Shown piece by piece: positions 35,142 to 47,319 of a DNA stretch of 64,000 nt. The position numbers and the translations under genes were made by a program. This DNA is from Erodium maritimum (taxonomy: Eukaryota; Streptophyta; Magnoliopsida; Geraniales; Geraniaceae). The notes below the pieces were generated by a model that searched no databases, was not told the origin of the DNA, and was given only the letters and a program-made list of their open reading frames with translations. The stretch covers positions 120,723,329-120,787,328 of the forward strand of contig OY997588.1 of NCBI GenBank assembly GCA_963921825.1, written 5' to 3'. Numbering within the stretch: position 1 is the stretch's first letter; each line of letters begins with the position of its first letter.

Positions 35142-38100
35142 GGTACGTGTTTATTGTATCATTTATGGGCGTTATTCTTATTTGATACCGGGGCGTCACA
35201 CTCGTTTATTTCGTTGAGTTGTGCTGAGAGGTTGGGGTTGAGCTTAGAGCCGTTGAGTCCACCACTGTGCCTGGACACCCATTTGGGGGTGGAGTGTCGT
35301 TGACTAGGGTCTGTCGTGCCTGCGAAATTAGAGTCGCAGACTGTCCTTGCCCTAGTGACCTCCTCGTACTGGGAATGACGACCTTTGACGTGATCTTGGG
35401 AATGGATTGGCTGGCGAAGTACCGAGCCAATATCGACTGCTACAGGCGACGAGTGACAGTGTCAGTGGGCAGCACGAAGGTGACGTGTGTCCTGGGTAGT
35501 AAGAGCAGGGTTCTCCTGTCGGCGTTGTCCGCAGTGGAGGAAGTATCTGTTGTGTAGAGCCGAGAGTTACCGCGAGTGGTATGCGAGTTCCCTGAGGTCT
35601 TTCCTGAGGAGTTGAGCGGGTTGACACCGGAGCGTGAGGTGGAGTTCGGGATTGACCTGTGCTGGGAACGGCAGCGATATCGATGGCGCCTTACAGGTTT
35701 GCACCGGCAGAGTTGACTGAGCTGAAGCGTCAGCTCGAGGAGCTTCAGGATAAGGGATTTATCCATCCGAGCGTATCGCCGTGGGGAGCACCAGCACTCT
35801 TCGTGAAGAAGAAGAGTGGAGAGCTTCGGATGTGTATAGATTACCAGAAGCTGAACCGGGTTACGGTGAAGAACCGATACCCGATGCCGAGGATCGATGA
35901 CTTGTTCGACCAGTTGAGAGGGTCAACATGTTTCTCGAAGATCGATCTGTGATCCGGATATTACCAGTTGCGATTCCGAGAGGGGGACGTCGCAAAGACT
36001 GCATTCCGGACACGCTATGGCCATTACGAGTTCTTGGTGATGCCGTTTGGGCTAACGAACGTACCTGCAACGTTCATGGATCTGATGAACAGTATATTCC
36101 GGCCGTACTTAGATCAGTTTGTGGTGGTGTTCGTAGACGACATCCTGATCTATTCGCAGAGCGAGGCGGCACATGAGGTACATCTGAGAACTGTTCTGAC
36201 CCTGCTACGCACGCATCAGTTATATGCCAACCTGGAGAAGTGAGAGTTCTGGCTCGCTGAGGTGAAATTCCTCGGTCACATTGTATCCCGTGACGGTATA
36301 CTGGTCTATCCGTCGAAGATCGACGCGGTTTCGAAGTGGGCACGACCCACGAGTGTCTTCGAGATCCGCAGCTTTCTAGGGTTGGCAGGCTATTATCGGC
36401 GGTTTGTCCAGGACTTTGCGCGACTAGCCGCGCCGATGACTCTGTTGACGCGCAAGGGAGTCGGGTTTGTGTGGACAGAGGATTGTGAGCGTGCATTCAC
36501 GGAGTTGAAGACTCGTCTGACCACAGCTCCAGTATTGGTAGTGCCAAAGCGAGGGATCGGGTATGAGGTCTACTGTGATGCGTCCGGGGAAGGACTGGGC
36601 TGTGTACGGATGCAGTTGGGTAGAGTGGTTGCTTATGGCTCCAGGCAGTTGAAGACACACGAGCGCAACTATCCTACCCATGACTTGGAGCTAGCAGCAG
36701 TCGTGTTCGCGCTAAAGGGCTGGCGGTATTATCTATATGGCGAAGGGTTTCAGGTGTTCTCGGATTACAAGAACCTCAAGTACATCTTTTCCCAACGAGA
36801 CCTGAACATGCGCCAGCGGCGATGGATGAAGCTACTTAAGAAGTACGACTTTGAGCTACACTACCATCCGGGTAAGGTGAACGTGGTCGCCGACGCCTTG
36901 AGTAGGAAGTCGGTTCCGAGACTTGCCAGCATATCAGTCCGGGAGTGGGACATGATGGGGGAACTGAGCACGTTCGGGCTGGAGCTAGAGGAGATTACTG
37001 GTGGCGTGGCCATGTGCTCATTGGTGGCTCAGCCCTCACTGCTTGCCCAAGTGTTGGAGGCGCAGTCGGAGGACGTCGAGACGATAGAGATCCGAGAGAG
37101 GGTCGTCAGCGGTGACGAGGTGGTAGGTTGGGAGATCAGTGCAAATTGGGGGTTACGGTATCGATAAGGGTTGTTCGTGCCAGGCAACTGTAGAGACGAC
37201 GTGTTGCGAGAGTCACATCATTCGCGTCTTATAGTGCACCCGGGGGGCACTAAGATGTACCGTGACATCAGGCGGCACTTCTGGTGGCGCGGGATACGGA
37301 GAGCAGCCGCAGAATTTGTGTCGAGATGTCTCGCCTGTCAGCAGGTGAAGGCCGAGCATCAGCGTCCCGCAGGATTGTTGCAGCCACTGCCGATTGCCCA
37401 GTGGAAGTGGGAGCATATCACGATGGACTTCGTGTGTGGGCTGCCGAGATCGCCAAAGAGACACGACGCCGTATGGGTAGTGGTCGATCGGTTGACCAAG
37501 TCGGCCCATTTCCTGGTTATGAGGATGACTGATCAGGTCGACAAGTTGAGCAGCCTGTACATTCAGGAGATGGTGCGTCTCCATGGGGTCCCTATGTCGA
37601 TAGTGTCTGACAGGTATCCTCGTTTCACGTCCAGATTTTGGCCGAGTCTGCAGACCGCGTTGGGGACCGAAGTTCTACTCAGTACAGCACACCATCCCCA
37701 GACAGACGGTCAGTCCGAGCGCACTATTCAGATCTTGGAAGACATGCTGCGGGCATGTGTGCTGGACTTCAGAGGATTATGGGAAACCCACCTGCCGTTG
37801 GTCGAGTTCGCCTACAACAACAGCTACCAGGCCAGTATTGGGATGGCACCGTTTGAAGCGTTTTATGGGAGGCCGTGTCGATCGCCAGTGTGTTGGGCAG
37901 AGGTAGGGGACAAGAGTCTGCTGGGGCCAGATCTTGTCAGAGAGACGATAGAGAAGGTTGTGCTGATACGCGAGCGGTTGAAGACCGCGCAGAGTCGGCA
38001 GAAGAGCTATGCCGACATACGACGTCGACCTCTTGAGTTCCCAGTGGGGGATCACGTGTTCCTGAAAGTGAGCCCGAGGAAGGGACTGGTACGGTTCAGA

Positions 38101-38513
38101 CGCAGCGGGGGCAAGTTGGCTCTGCGGTACATTGGCCCATTCGAGATCTTGAGCAGAGCGGGAGTAGTGGTTATCGTCTGGCGTTACCACCGCAACTTGG
38201 GAGAGTTCATAACGTCTTCCACGTGTTCCAGTTGCGACAGTACAATGCGGACCCCTCCCACGTCATTGAGTGGACAGATATCGAGGTGGCTGACGATGTC
38301 TCCTATGAGGAGCAGCCGGTTCGGATCATGGACACACGGGAGCTGGTCTTGCGTGGCAAGATTATCCGCCTAGTACGGGTGTAGTGGAGGCATCACGGGG
38401 CTGAGTCGAATTGGGAACGCGAGGACGAGGTTCACGCAAAGTACCCCGACCTGTTCGATTCCCGAGGTACGTCTGTTTTAAATTTCGCGGACGAAATTCC
38501 TTTAAGGGGGTAG
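35142..38513 (+). pseudogene. pol: pol: protease, RT, RNase H, integrase, chromodomain-like
   Basis: The protease active site LFDTGASHSFI (35178-35210) is in the gag frame. A frameshift follows (open in another frame 35267-35557), and a second shift before 35659. From there one frame runs to about 38170 with stops at 35950 (TGA), 36241 (TGA) and 37165 (TAA). It encodes the reverse transcriptase (FVDD at about 36130), RNase H ([10 protein letters not shown]), an HHCC zinc region ending CLACQQVK, and the DDE integrase core (MDFVCGLP, VSDRYPRF, DGQSERTIQ). A last shift near 38170 leads to a chromodomain-like tail whose stop TAG (38511) overlaps the polypurine tract. Confidence 0.9.
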
Positions 38514-38515
38514 AT
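38501..38515 (+). other. Polypurine tract
   Basis: TTTAAGGGGGTAGAT directly precedes the 3' LTR and primes plus-strand synthesis in this class of elements. Confidence 0.8.
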
Positions 38516-41345
38516 TGTAAAAACCACTCCCGGTCAACACCAGTCAAATCTGCGAAAAACAGGAAAATTTAAAAAATTTAAGCAGACACTTAAATGAACC
38601 TAAATTTGACCCCGAGGGTCATACCGGACTTAAATTGACCCCGATATCGACCAAAGTGAGTTCCGGGGTACTCAGGGCAACTTTCTGACCAATTTGGGAA
38701 ATGTTGACTTTTCGTTGGAAAAGTCAACCAAGCGACGTTTTGGTCCATTCGAGGACCGTTTTGGATCCAAAAAGCTTAGCCGTCATCGCAGCGGTCTTAG
38801 TTGAGCCGTTTCCTTGTAGCCCGTGAAGTTTCGTAATTTCTTGGAAAAAAGGTCCGTTCAGGGCCCGAAACGTCCGAATTTCACTAATCTGATTGGAAAA
38901 TATCTAGAAGATATTTTTCCAAAAAGGTGTGGGACCCACTTGCCACTTGTCCAACAAGTGGTGGTGTTGGGTTTATGGGGCAAAACAAAGGGAAGACCCT
39001 AAAGGGGGGTTCGGCCAACACAATTCAAAAAGAAAAAAGAAAGAGAAAAAGAGTTAGTTTTAAAGAGAGAAGGAGAAGGAGAAGAAAGGGAGAGAAAGAG
39101 AAGAGGTGTTAGGGTTTTCCAATATTCACGAGCATCAAACCATTGGATCGTCTCAACGTTCCAAGAATCGAACTCCCATTGACGTTCTCTACGGTGAGCA
39201 CCTAATCGATCTTCGTTTTGTTAAGTTCAAAAATTAGGTTTTGGTTTAAAACTAGTAGTTTAGGGTTGTATTGAGGATTGTGGTTCGTTGGAGACGTTTT
39301 GGAGATGTTTTGGAGCAAGATTGAACATTTTCCGGTGACCAGGAGCTCGGGGGGAGCTCTGACCACCGGATAAGGTGGATGGTCGGCCATGGGGTGGCTG
39401 GCCGGAGCTAGGGCTGGCCACCACCATGGTGAGCCGGGCCCAATTTAGCCCTAGCCACCCACGGCCAAGGTTGACCGGGTGGGGCCCAGGTGCTCGGGTT
39501 TCGTGTTTGGGTGGTTTAGAACGTTCCCCAAGTAATTAAATTATAAAAGTTGTAATTGACGGGTTTGGAAACTTGAAACACTAATTAAATTACTCGGAAG
39601 TCGGAATTGGATTCCGTCGAGTGCATAGGAACCCTTGAATTATTCTAAGACCGTAGAAACGAAAACGGGAATTTTCGGAGCCCCGGAAGGGCGTTTCCAA
39701 AACCCAGGCAGATTCGCCATGTTGAGCGAATCGGGCTTTTCCGGGTCCATTATCGACAATGTCGAGTAATTGGGAAGTTTGGGAGTGATCGACATTGTCG
39801 GGGTTACTTTTGGGCGTCAAGTTTATTAAGTTCCAGTTTATGTCTGCAAACTTAAAGGTACTTAAAATTGTGTTCTTTTAGATCATGCTGCAACCAGAGG
39901 GAAGGGAAAGCTAGGCGAGTGACCGAGATTACGCCGGAGCATATTTGTGCGCTTTTGGAGAAAGCATACGAGGTAGGGAAAAGTAGCTGGATCTCGGCCC
40001 TGATTAGGGAAAGTTAACAGTAGAATTGCATGTGACACCGGGGTGTCGTGGGTTAAGTAGGTTTATCGAATATTAGGAAGGCAGGTGACAACGGGTAGTG
40101 TCGTATGATACGGGAACGTAGCGAACATTATAAATGCATGTGACACTTAATAGTGTCGTAGGAGCAGTGAACTTATCGATATTAGAATTACTGGAGGCAT
40201 ATGACCATGCCCGAAGGTTGATTGTTTACTGTTGTGTCTTGGGTGGTCATGAGAGCCCGTACTTTACTGTTTGCGTCTTGGGTGGCCATGAGAGCCCGTA
40301 CTTTAATGTTTGTGTCTTGGGTGGCCATGAGAGCCCGTGTTTTACTGTTGGTGTCTTGGGTGGCCATGAGTGCCCGTGGGGTTGTTGAGTCTGTGAGTTA
40401 CTGTTGGTGTGTCTCGGGTGGCCATGAGAGCCTGTGAAGTGTTAACCCGGTATTGTTGCTGTTTGTTGAACTTTGGTTGTGATTGTGATTGTGGTTACCT
40501 GAGGTTGGTAACCCGACTTTGTGTCGGGGACGTTGCGTGGGTGTGGCTAGCCTCCCGACAGAGATCGGGGGAAGTGGCGAGGTTGTGTGCTAGCCTCCCG
40601 ATAGAGATCGGGAGAAGTTGCGTGGGTTGCGTGGGTGTGGCTAGCCTCCCGACAGAGATCGGGGGAAGTGGCGAGGTTGTTGGCTAGCCTCCCGACAGAG
40701 ATCGGGAGAAGTTGCGCGACATGTCGACCGCTTGGCCTGACAGGGATTGGTAAAGGGCGTGAGGGGGGTTACTGAGCAGCTGGAGTGCGATCCTTTATGA
40801 TCTTGTTTTGTGTGCGATCCTTTGTGATCTTGGGTGTTGCGTGGTTGTCTTTCGTGTCTTTGGTGGAAGTCGTCAATTGTTGTGTCGGGTCTACATTACG
40901 TGTCCGAGTGGTGAGTCGGTTGAGGAAAGTAACAGTGTGTGTGTGTCGGTCGGGTTACTTGAGTTGGGGATAGTGATTCCCGGTGTTTGGGTTGTTATTG
41001 GTGTGACCGGCATTGTCTGCTAAGTATGTCGTAGTCAGTCTATTATCCGTGGTGGTGAGCGAACGCTCACCCCTAGCTGCTTTTCCTACAGGTACTGGTC
41101 ACGGAATGGACTAGGTGAGCTTCCGAAGCTTGAAGAGTTAGGAGCAGGAGTCCGGGTTTACTTTTGAGTCTAGCGACGTACACTTGTATTTTGTCCACTT
41201 GTTGGGACGTACTTTTGAGTTGTAAATAATTATTTTGTTGAACTAATGGTGATTTTAAAGTGATTTATTTAAAGGGTTTCAAAATGTTTTATTGTTTTAA
41301 ACGTTCGCGTTCCGAGTTCGGTTTTACTGAAATTGGGGTGTGACA
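38516..41345 (+). repeat. 3' LTR (2830 bp)
   Basis: Starts TGTAAAAACC and ends GGGTGTGACA. Colinear with the 5' LTR but with fewer copies of the first minisatellite. Followed directly by the TGCGG target duplication. Confidence 0.9.
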
Positions 41346-41514
41346 TGCGGTCTTCCTCGGCTACGAAATAGATGAAAAGTTTCTCCCAATATTTACCCCC
41401 GATATGAGCATGTTGTGGCCACATGATCATGAGGTGCATTTCTTCCTCAACAGACCATATAGGGCACCAGCTGAAGTAGCCATTTGTCATAGAATAGGAG
41501 GAAGGGAAGTGCAT
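41346..41514 (-). pseudogene. MYB/SANT-like ORF, N-terminal part, split by gypsy
   Basis: A minus-strand frame from an ATG at 41514 reads a short leader, then WSVEEEMHLMIMWPQ and YWEKLFIYFVAEEDR, and runs into the gypsy target duplication. The reading frame continues at 29551-29281. The tryptophan-rich SANT-like fold is that of PIF/Harbinger-associated DNA-binding ORFs. The gypsy insertion alone destroys it; no other break is obvious in either half. Confidence 0.6.
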
Positions 41515-41834
41515 GGAGGATGAGAGGATTGAGAGAGTAGGTGTGGATGAAGTAAAGAATGGAATGGGCCTTTTACAGGGAGGGGTAGGTTGCGGCGACG
41601 AAACGGCGTGGTACAGGAGACGGTAGTGGGTACTATTCCTCAAAAAACGTGAAAACACTTTAAATAAGAAATTGATTCTTAATTCATGAAATTGTTGGGA
41701 AATTCATAAATGGAGGATAAAATAGTAAATTATGACAAGAACATTTATTAAAAATGCGAAACAAATTTAAATTCGTCCCAATTCTTTTGTGTTATGTAAA
41801 AGCATGCTTCAGACATCCAATTCTGCATGGCTCA

Positions 41835-42767
41835 TTACGGATGTGTCTTGATTACTGATTGATGTGTACGAATATAGAAACATATTGATGGTATCTTATT
41901 TTCCTTAGCAGTGAGGCACATCTCTATTGCGTGAACACTTAGAAACTTTGATGTGTCGGATTCACCATTATCTTCCTCCTCGGTCTGTTTCCCTTTGGCT
42001 TTAGTCTTCATTTTTTTCTGTCCTGTCGGATATTGCTCACGCACTAGTGAGGTTAGCTCGTGCTCGGATCCTTTGGTTGATGTGTATTTTTAATTTTCGT
42101 CAACCTTGTACACTTGCTTTCTTTTCTTTCTATGTCAAATTCGGGTTTCGGGTCGGAATCTACTTCACATTGAGGGGACCTCTTGATATCCCACTTGGAG
42201 TTATCTTTCACTATCATCCTAACATGCTTCAAAATGAACTCATGGTTCTTTTTATATTTGTAAGCAATTTCTACTTTGGTCATGATTTGATCATGACTCC
42301 TCCCACTTTGGTAATCGCCTGCAATTTGCACCCAATGACCCTGAAATTTGTTGACTTTTTTGTTCACATGATGTAAGTGGTCCTTTCAATTCTTGCAAGT
42401 GCGAATTGGGTAAGATCGTTTCCTTGTTTATTCGACCTCCTCCCCAACTCGAGTCTAGTAGACTTTAATCTTTTTGCCCTTCTCCCCGATGCTATCAAGA
42501 GAATGATTATGCCAACCCCCCCTCCTCGTTAATGCTTAATTTTATCCTCGGAGCTATAGAGGTTGTTGGTTTTTTTGTCCGGATCCTTGAGAGCTTGGAA
42601 GATGCCGATTAGAAAGGTTGCTTCGAGTTGAATTGCAACGACGTTGATTGGGTGGGTTGGATAATCGAGGCTAGGGATAGGATTTTAAAGTGTCACTTTT
42701 CATTATTCACAAGCTCATTCCATTCTATATCTTCGAGAATTAATTCGTAGTCGTTGGTGTTGGTCAT
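41835..42767 (-). pseudogene. Second MYB/SANT-like PIF-associated ORF, decayed
   Basis: A minus-strand relic starting near 42767. It has frame changes, then a segment at 42367-42053 (WVQIAGDYQSGRSHDQIM, then YKYKKNHEFILKHVRMIVKD), typical of the middle of PIF-associated MYB/SANT-like proteins. At 42044-41835 it has the C-terminal Lys-rich block TGQKKMKTKAKGK that these proteins carry. It sits just upstream of, and in the same direction as, the split copy, so two copies lie in tandem. Function if intact would be DNA binding with the transposase. Confidence 0.6.
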
Positions 42768-43305
42768 GGAAGGAAGCTTGTCGAGATATAGAATGAGTTA
42801 TATGAGAAGCAGAGGTGTGATTTTAATTTAGGGTAGATAATGAATTTATAGTTCATTGAGGGAGAGTTTCTTCATCCCTAGCCTCGCTTGAGGCATAACC
42901 CTCACAACCAATGGAAGGTTCTCCATCCCCAACACCAAACACCAGTCACAGTCGACCAAAACCCCAGGTTTTGTAAAAATCAAACAAGCCCTACATCCTT
43001 GAGTTGATTTCGTGTCTGGTTGGAGATGGAAGCTTGTTGCTGAACGTTGAACCTCGTTGCGATAGAGAGAGGGAAAGGCATCGACTTAGACGGTGGCGTT
43101 GCGTTGCTTGGATTTCTAGAAAGAGAGAGAAGGAAAATCAAATTTGGTGTTTGAAGTGTATATAAGAAACCCGAGGAAGATGAAGAGATAAAGGGAAAGA
43201 AGGAGGAAAGTGTGAAGGGTAAAAATGTACTTTCATTGATTTTGATTTCAAATTAAAAAAATTAAAAAAAGAAGTTAAAAGACGAGTGTTAACCATAAAA
43301 TAAAA
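42768..43305. other. Intergenic between PIF relic and MULE
   Basis: Mixed-composition DNA with a GA-rich stretch at about 43060-43215. No gene or terminal repeat could be supported. Confidence 0.45.
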
Positions 43306-43375
43306 TTAGGAGTTAAATACATTTTGGTACTCTTATATTTGTTTAATACATTTTGGTACCCTTATGTTCAGTCCA
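43306..43375 (+). repeat. MULE left terminal inverted repeat
   Basis: Contains a doublet of acattttggtac. It matches the complement of 56515-56604 with indels. The inner limit is approximate. Confidence 0.6.
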
Positions 43376-44509
43376 TGGGACAGTTTGAGCAATTGGGGTT
43401 AGAAAAACTAACAATGAAAGTTAAATGACCATTTTACCCCTACTATAGGTTTAGTTGAATTTTGAATTTAGTGTGGAAAGATCACTTTATCCCTCAAGTT
43501 AAAAGGTAGAACTCTTAATGACCAAAATAACCTTGAGTAAGAAGACTATTTTAACCTCATATACATGAGACAAAAGCAATATGACGCGGAATGCAAACCA
43601 TCATCTCTTATTTTTTTTACACTTCACATACTAATAAGAAACCAAAGGTCTCTTAAAGTCTTCATCGTCTCTCTAGTTTGTCGTGAAGCTCTGTGGAAGG
43701 AACCCAGACGTCGTTCTGGGTTGAAGCTCCAGAGTGACAAACAAGGCACGACAACGATCGATTGCAGTACGATGGTGATGAATCGCCTCTAATCTGGTAG
43801 AGGATTCCTCGATGGAGGAAATCGTAAGTTCACAGTGGACTCCACGGTGACGATCAACCTTCAAACATCAACCAATCACTAAAGGTACTATTTTTCCGCT
43901 TTCACTTCGTTTTCTGTAATAGTTGATCAGTAGATGGTTTGGGAATATGAAAAGGTTTTGTGGCATGAGAAGAATACGAACGGGTTAGGGAAAATCGTTT
44001 GTAGGTTGAGGTTGTATGGATAATGGGTTAGTGTAAATCATTTGAGTTAGGGTTTTGAAAGCTAGGTTAATGGACTTTTAAATCGTCAAGATTTGGAAAT
44101 CTAAGGAGAGTGTAATATGGTATGTATTTGAAATTAAAACTTCATATGTAAATTTCCTCCAACCACGTTGTTAATAATCGAGATTAAATTCTGTAATGTC
44201 GTGAAGAAATGTCCACAATCAAATCTGTTAAAGTCCATTATAGTCATTATGGTTGGAGATAATATGGGATAGTGGTGAAGGCTAGGATGATGTTAAACAA
44301 TGCATACAAATGTGGTTGACTGGTAGTGCATGGAGTGAATGTTCCATATTCACTGAATTTTGATCTTGAAAATATATTATGAATGTGTATAGTCATTGTA
44401 TTCTTGTTGTTTAATTTGTGTAAGGTCTGATGTTGTTCATTCATACCGTTTTGCATGTTATCTTGTATAACATTACATGAATTTACATAGTAATTTTGAA
44501 ATGCGAACA

Positions 44510-44790
44510 TGATTTGTCCACATTATCTAGTTGACCCACATGATTTGTCCACTTATATCTGAACAGAAAACATAATTTTTCTACACAAGGTTTGAAATTA
44601 ATATGTTTTGTCCGCATATGGTTTACACAATAGTGTGCTTTGTCCATATATAATTTAAACACTAATATGAGTTGTCCACGGATATTATTATGTTTTGTCC
44701 ACATATAGTTTCAACACTAATATGAGGTGTACAAAGATATTATTATGTTTTTTGTCCACATATAGTTTCAACATTAATATGATTTGACCA
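44510..44790 (+). repeat. Interspersed repeat tgtccacatata...aatatga
   Basis: At least five imperfect copies of a unit built on ttgtccacatata(g/a)tttcaacactaatatga, just upstream of the transposase start. Sub-terminal repeats of this kind are common in MULEs and may bind transposase (inferred). Confidence 0.7.
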
Positions 44791-45059
44791 CATATGGATT
44801 ATAGTGACAATTGGACTCTGCCCAAGCCACCAAAATCTAATCTTTTCCCAAGGACATTTGAAGTCCATTATGAAGGGGATTTTGTTGAGGAACCGACATG
44901 TCAATATGTCGGGGGGGAGGGGGCAGGTGCAATTGTTCACCATAGAGCCGGATAGGATGTCATGGTTGAGTTTGACGGAACTAATCTACCAGGTGGGGTG
45001 TGACACCACGTACACCATGGAATATCAAGTGTCAGGGATGAGCTTGAAGAACAGGAAGG

Positions 45060-45144
45060 AGAACTTGATTGAATGCTATTTTATGTTATTTTTACGTCAA
45101 AAAAATCAGTGCCCCTCACTGGAAAAGCTAAATCCGCCACTGGT
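45060..45144. mobile_element. Remnant of a small hAT-like element end
   Basis: The block cagtgcccct...ggaaaagctaaatccgccactg matches the right end of the element at 4391-4609. It interrupts the PB1-like coding region of the MULE. The left end was not identified, so extent is approximate. Confidence 0.4.
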
Positions 45145-45694
45145 GATCCCCATATACATTAGTGGAAACTCCGAATCATTGTCGTTAAAATTGGTTATCC
45201 CGAGGGTGAAGATGACATTTCTAAGGGAAGGATGTGGGATGACCATGACTGGCCTGATGCTACCACTTATGCGACATAAGGATATGTCAAAGAAGAAAGT
45301 TGATGAAATCCTAATTGAGGTATTAACGGACAGTTATTCCGAAGATGAAGTGGAAGTGGACGGTGTACCGAATGAGGACACACGAGATGATGGTGTACAA
45401 TTTGAAGCTGGAATGGAGAAAGGTAATGTGCAATTACAAGAAGTTCGTATAGTAATTTGTTTTCATAGTACTTGACATACCTATGACACTATTTAATACA
45501 TGATTGTTTTTCAATGTAGGTCCGGAGAGGATGACTGAGGATATAACATATGATTGTGTACAGGTTGAAGCTAAAGTGGATCAAGATAAAGTTCATTGAC
45601 GAGTTCCCACTTGTTGTGTGTGTTTGTTGTGTGTTGTACAAATTCTTCAACAATAACAACTACTTATTCATGAATTTATGGTCAATGTAGGTTT

Positions 45695-46290
45695 AGAGAT
45701 GATGAACAACGATAAAACAGATGATGGTGTCCAAGTGGAAGTTGAAATGGAGCAAGGTAAATCCCAACCACCTTTCATAAATTCATTTTCCTATTTGTTG
45801 TTTGTTTTATATAATTTATCTATGAAAAATTGAAGCTTCCTATGCCTAAATGGATGGTCAATTTTGATTCAAAGAGGATGAATAAGGATAAGGCAGATGA
45901 TGGTGTCCAAGTAGAAGCTGAAATTGAGCATGGTAAATCCCAACCACCTTTCCCAACTTCATCTTCGTATTTGTTGTTTGTTTTATATAATTTATTTATA
46001 AAAAAAATTGAAACTTCTTATGTCTAAATGGATGTTCAATTTTGCTTCAAAGAGGATGAGTGGGGATAGGGAAAATGATGGTGTCCAAATAGAAACTGAA
46101 ATTGAGCAAGGTAAATCTCAATCACCTTTCCTAAATTCATCTTCGTATTTGTTGTTTGTTTTATATAATTTATCTTTAAAAAAAAATTGAAGCTTCTGAT
46201 GCCTAAATGAGATTTCAATGTTGCTTCAGAGAGGATGAATAGGGATAGGAAAATTGATGGTGTCCAAATAAAAGTTAAAATAGAGCAAGG
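45695..46290 (+). repeat. Tandem exon-intron units in the MULE gene
   Basis: Four successive units, starting near 45695, 45871, 46049 and 46228 (spacing 176-179 bp), each hold an acidic mini-exon ending in a 5' splice site (gagca.ggtaa) and an intron-like segment (ttgttgtttgttttatataattta). A diverged unit lies upstream near 45521 and another downstream near 46386. Each exon codes for a variant of MNxDKxDDGVQVEAEIEQ. The units would splice in series to give an acidic repeat. Confidence 0.75.
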
Positions 46291-47319
46291 TAAGATGGAT
46301 TTTTCATGTGGAACTTGATCTTTGTGTTTTACATTAATTCACATTAATAAAGTCATAATTAAAATCATGAATCTTGGTACAATGTAGATTCGGAGATGAT
46401 GAATGGAGATAAAGAAGAAAATGTTGTTGTTGTTGAAGATTGGATGGATACCTCAAATGAAGAAACAAGTAGCAATAAAGACAATTTCAACTATGAAGAT
46501 GAAAAAGGATGAGGATGAACTGGATAACATAAAAGAATTAGAGGATGGGCATAAGAAGAGGACTGAAGGCCATGAGCAGTTAAAACAAGCTATTTCTGAT
46601 GCTAATGTGTTCTGGGTAGAGTACAACTCGAACGAGGAGACAGAACATGAGTTGCTAATTTTTTATGGCTCCCGTGGATACAAAAATATCCAATTTTTTG
46701 TAAGACAGGGGTTCACTAACATAGATGTATTTTGATTGGCCTTAATGGAACATGCTGCAAAACAACAAAAGGAGTACATGTTCTTGAAGAATCATAGGAA
46801 GAAGATTTCACTTGTCTGTCTGTCAGCAAACTGTAGATTTAAGTTGTATGCATCCAAGAGTAATAAAAGGTGTCTATTCTCTATCAGATATATGTTTCCA
46901 CAACACTATTTCCCCATAGTTAGGGTGAACTCATCTGTCTCGTCGAGGTTCCTGCATTTAAGGTTCTTGAACCACATCTGAGGCAACCCTGGTATTACAT
47001 GAAAACAGCTCGCTAAGCACATTCAACGCAAGTTACTACTACACGTCAGTTTTTCCTAGCCATACAAAAGCATTAGGATGGCTCAGAAGATAATATATAG
47101 TGATGTGATTGGGAAATTCCAGAGGATACACTATTATTGTGAAACCTTGGAAGCAACAAACCCGGGAAGTACATGCAAGGTTGTGACCAAGTATGATCGT
47201 CACCGTGTGGAGCGGTTTCAACGGGTGTATATAAGGTTTGAGGCATAGTTAAGAGGGTTCCTCGATGAATGTCGTCCATTAATTCAATTGGATGACTATC
47301 ATTTGAAGGTACTTTTAAC

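Larger units (their letters stand above)
29552..41345 (+). mobile_element. Full-length Ty3/gypsy retrotransposon (Tekay/Del-like)
   Basis: An 11,794-bp element bounded by TG...CA LTRs (29552-32609 and 38516-41345) and a perfect 5-bp duplication TGCGG (29547-29551 and 41346-41350). It has an initiator-Met primer-binding site, gag with two CCHC knuckles, then protease, reverse transcriptase, RNase H, integrase and a C-terminal chromodomain-like tail, and a purine tract before the 3' LTR. Gene order protease-RT-integrase defines Ty3/gypsy. Long LTRs and the chromodomain-like end suggest the Tekay/Del lineage. Stops and frameshifts make it non-autonomous now. The LTRs differ by about eight changes in the first 180 aligned bases by eye, so the insertion is not recent. 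Confidence 0.92.

Noticed and set aside
45500-46300. CRISPR-like array in the regularly spaced repeats
   Set aside because: The units are whole exon-intron copies without unique spacers, in a plant transposon.
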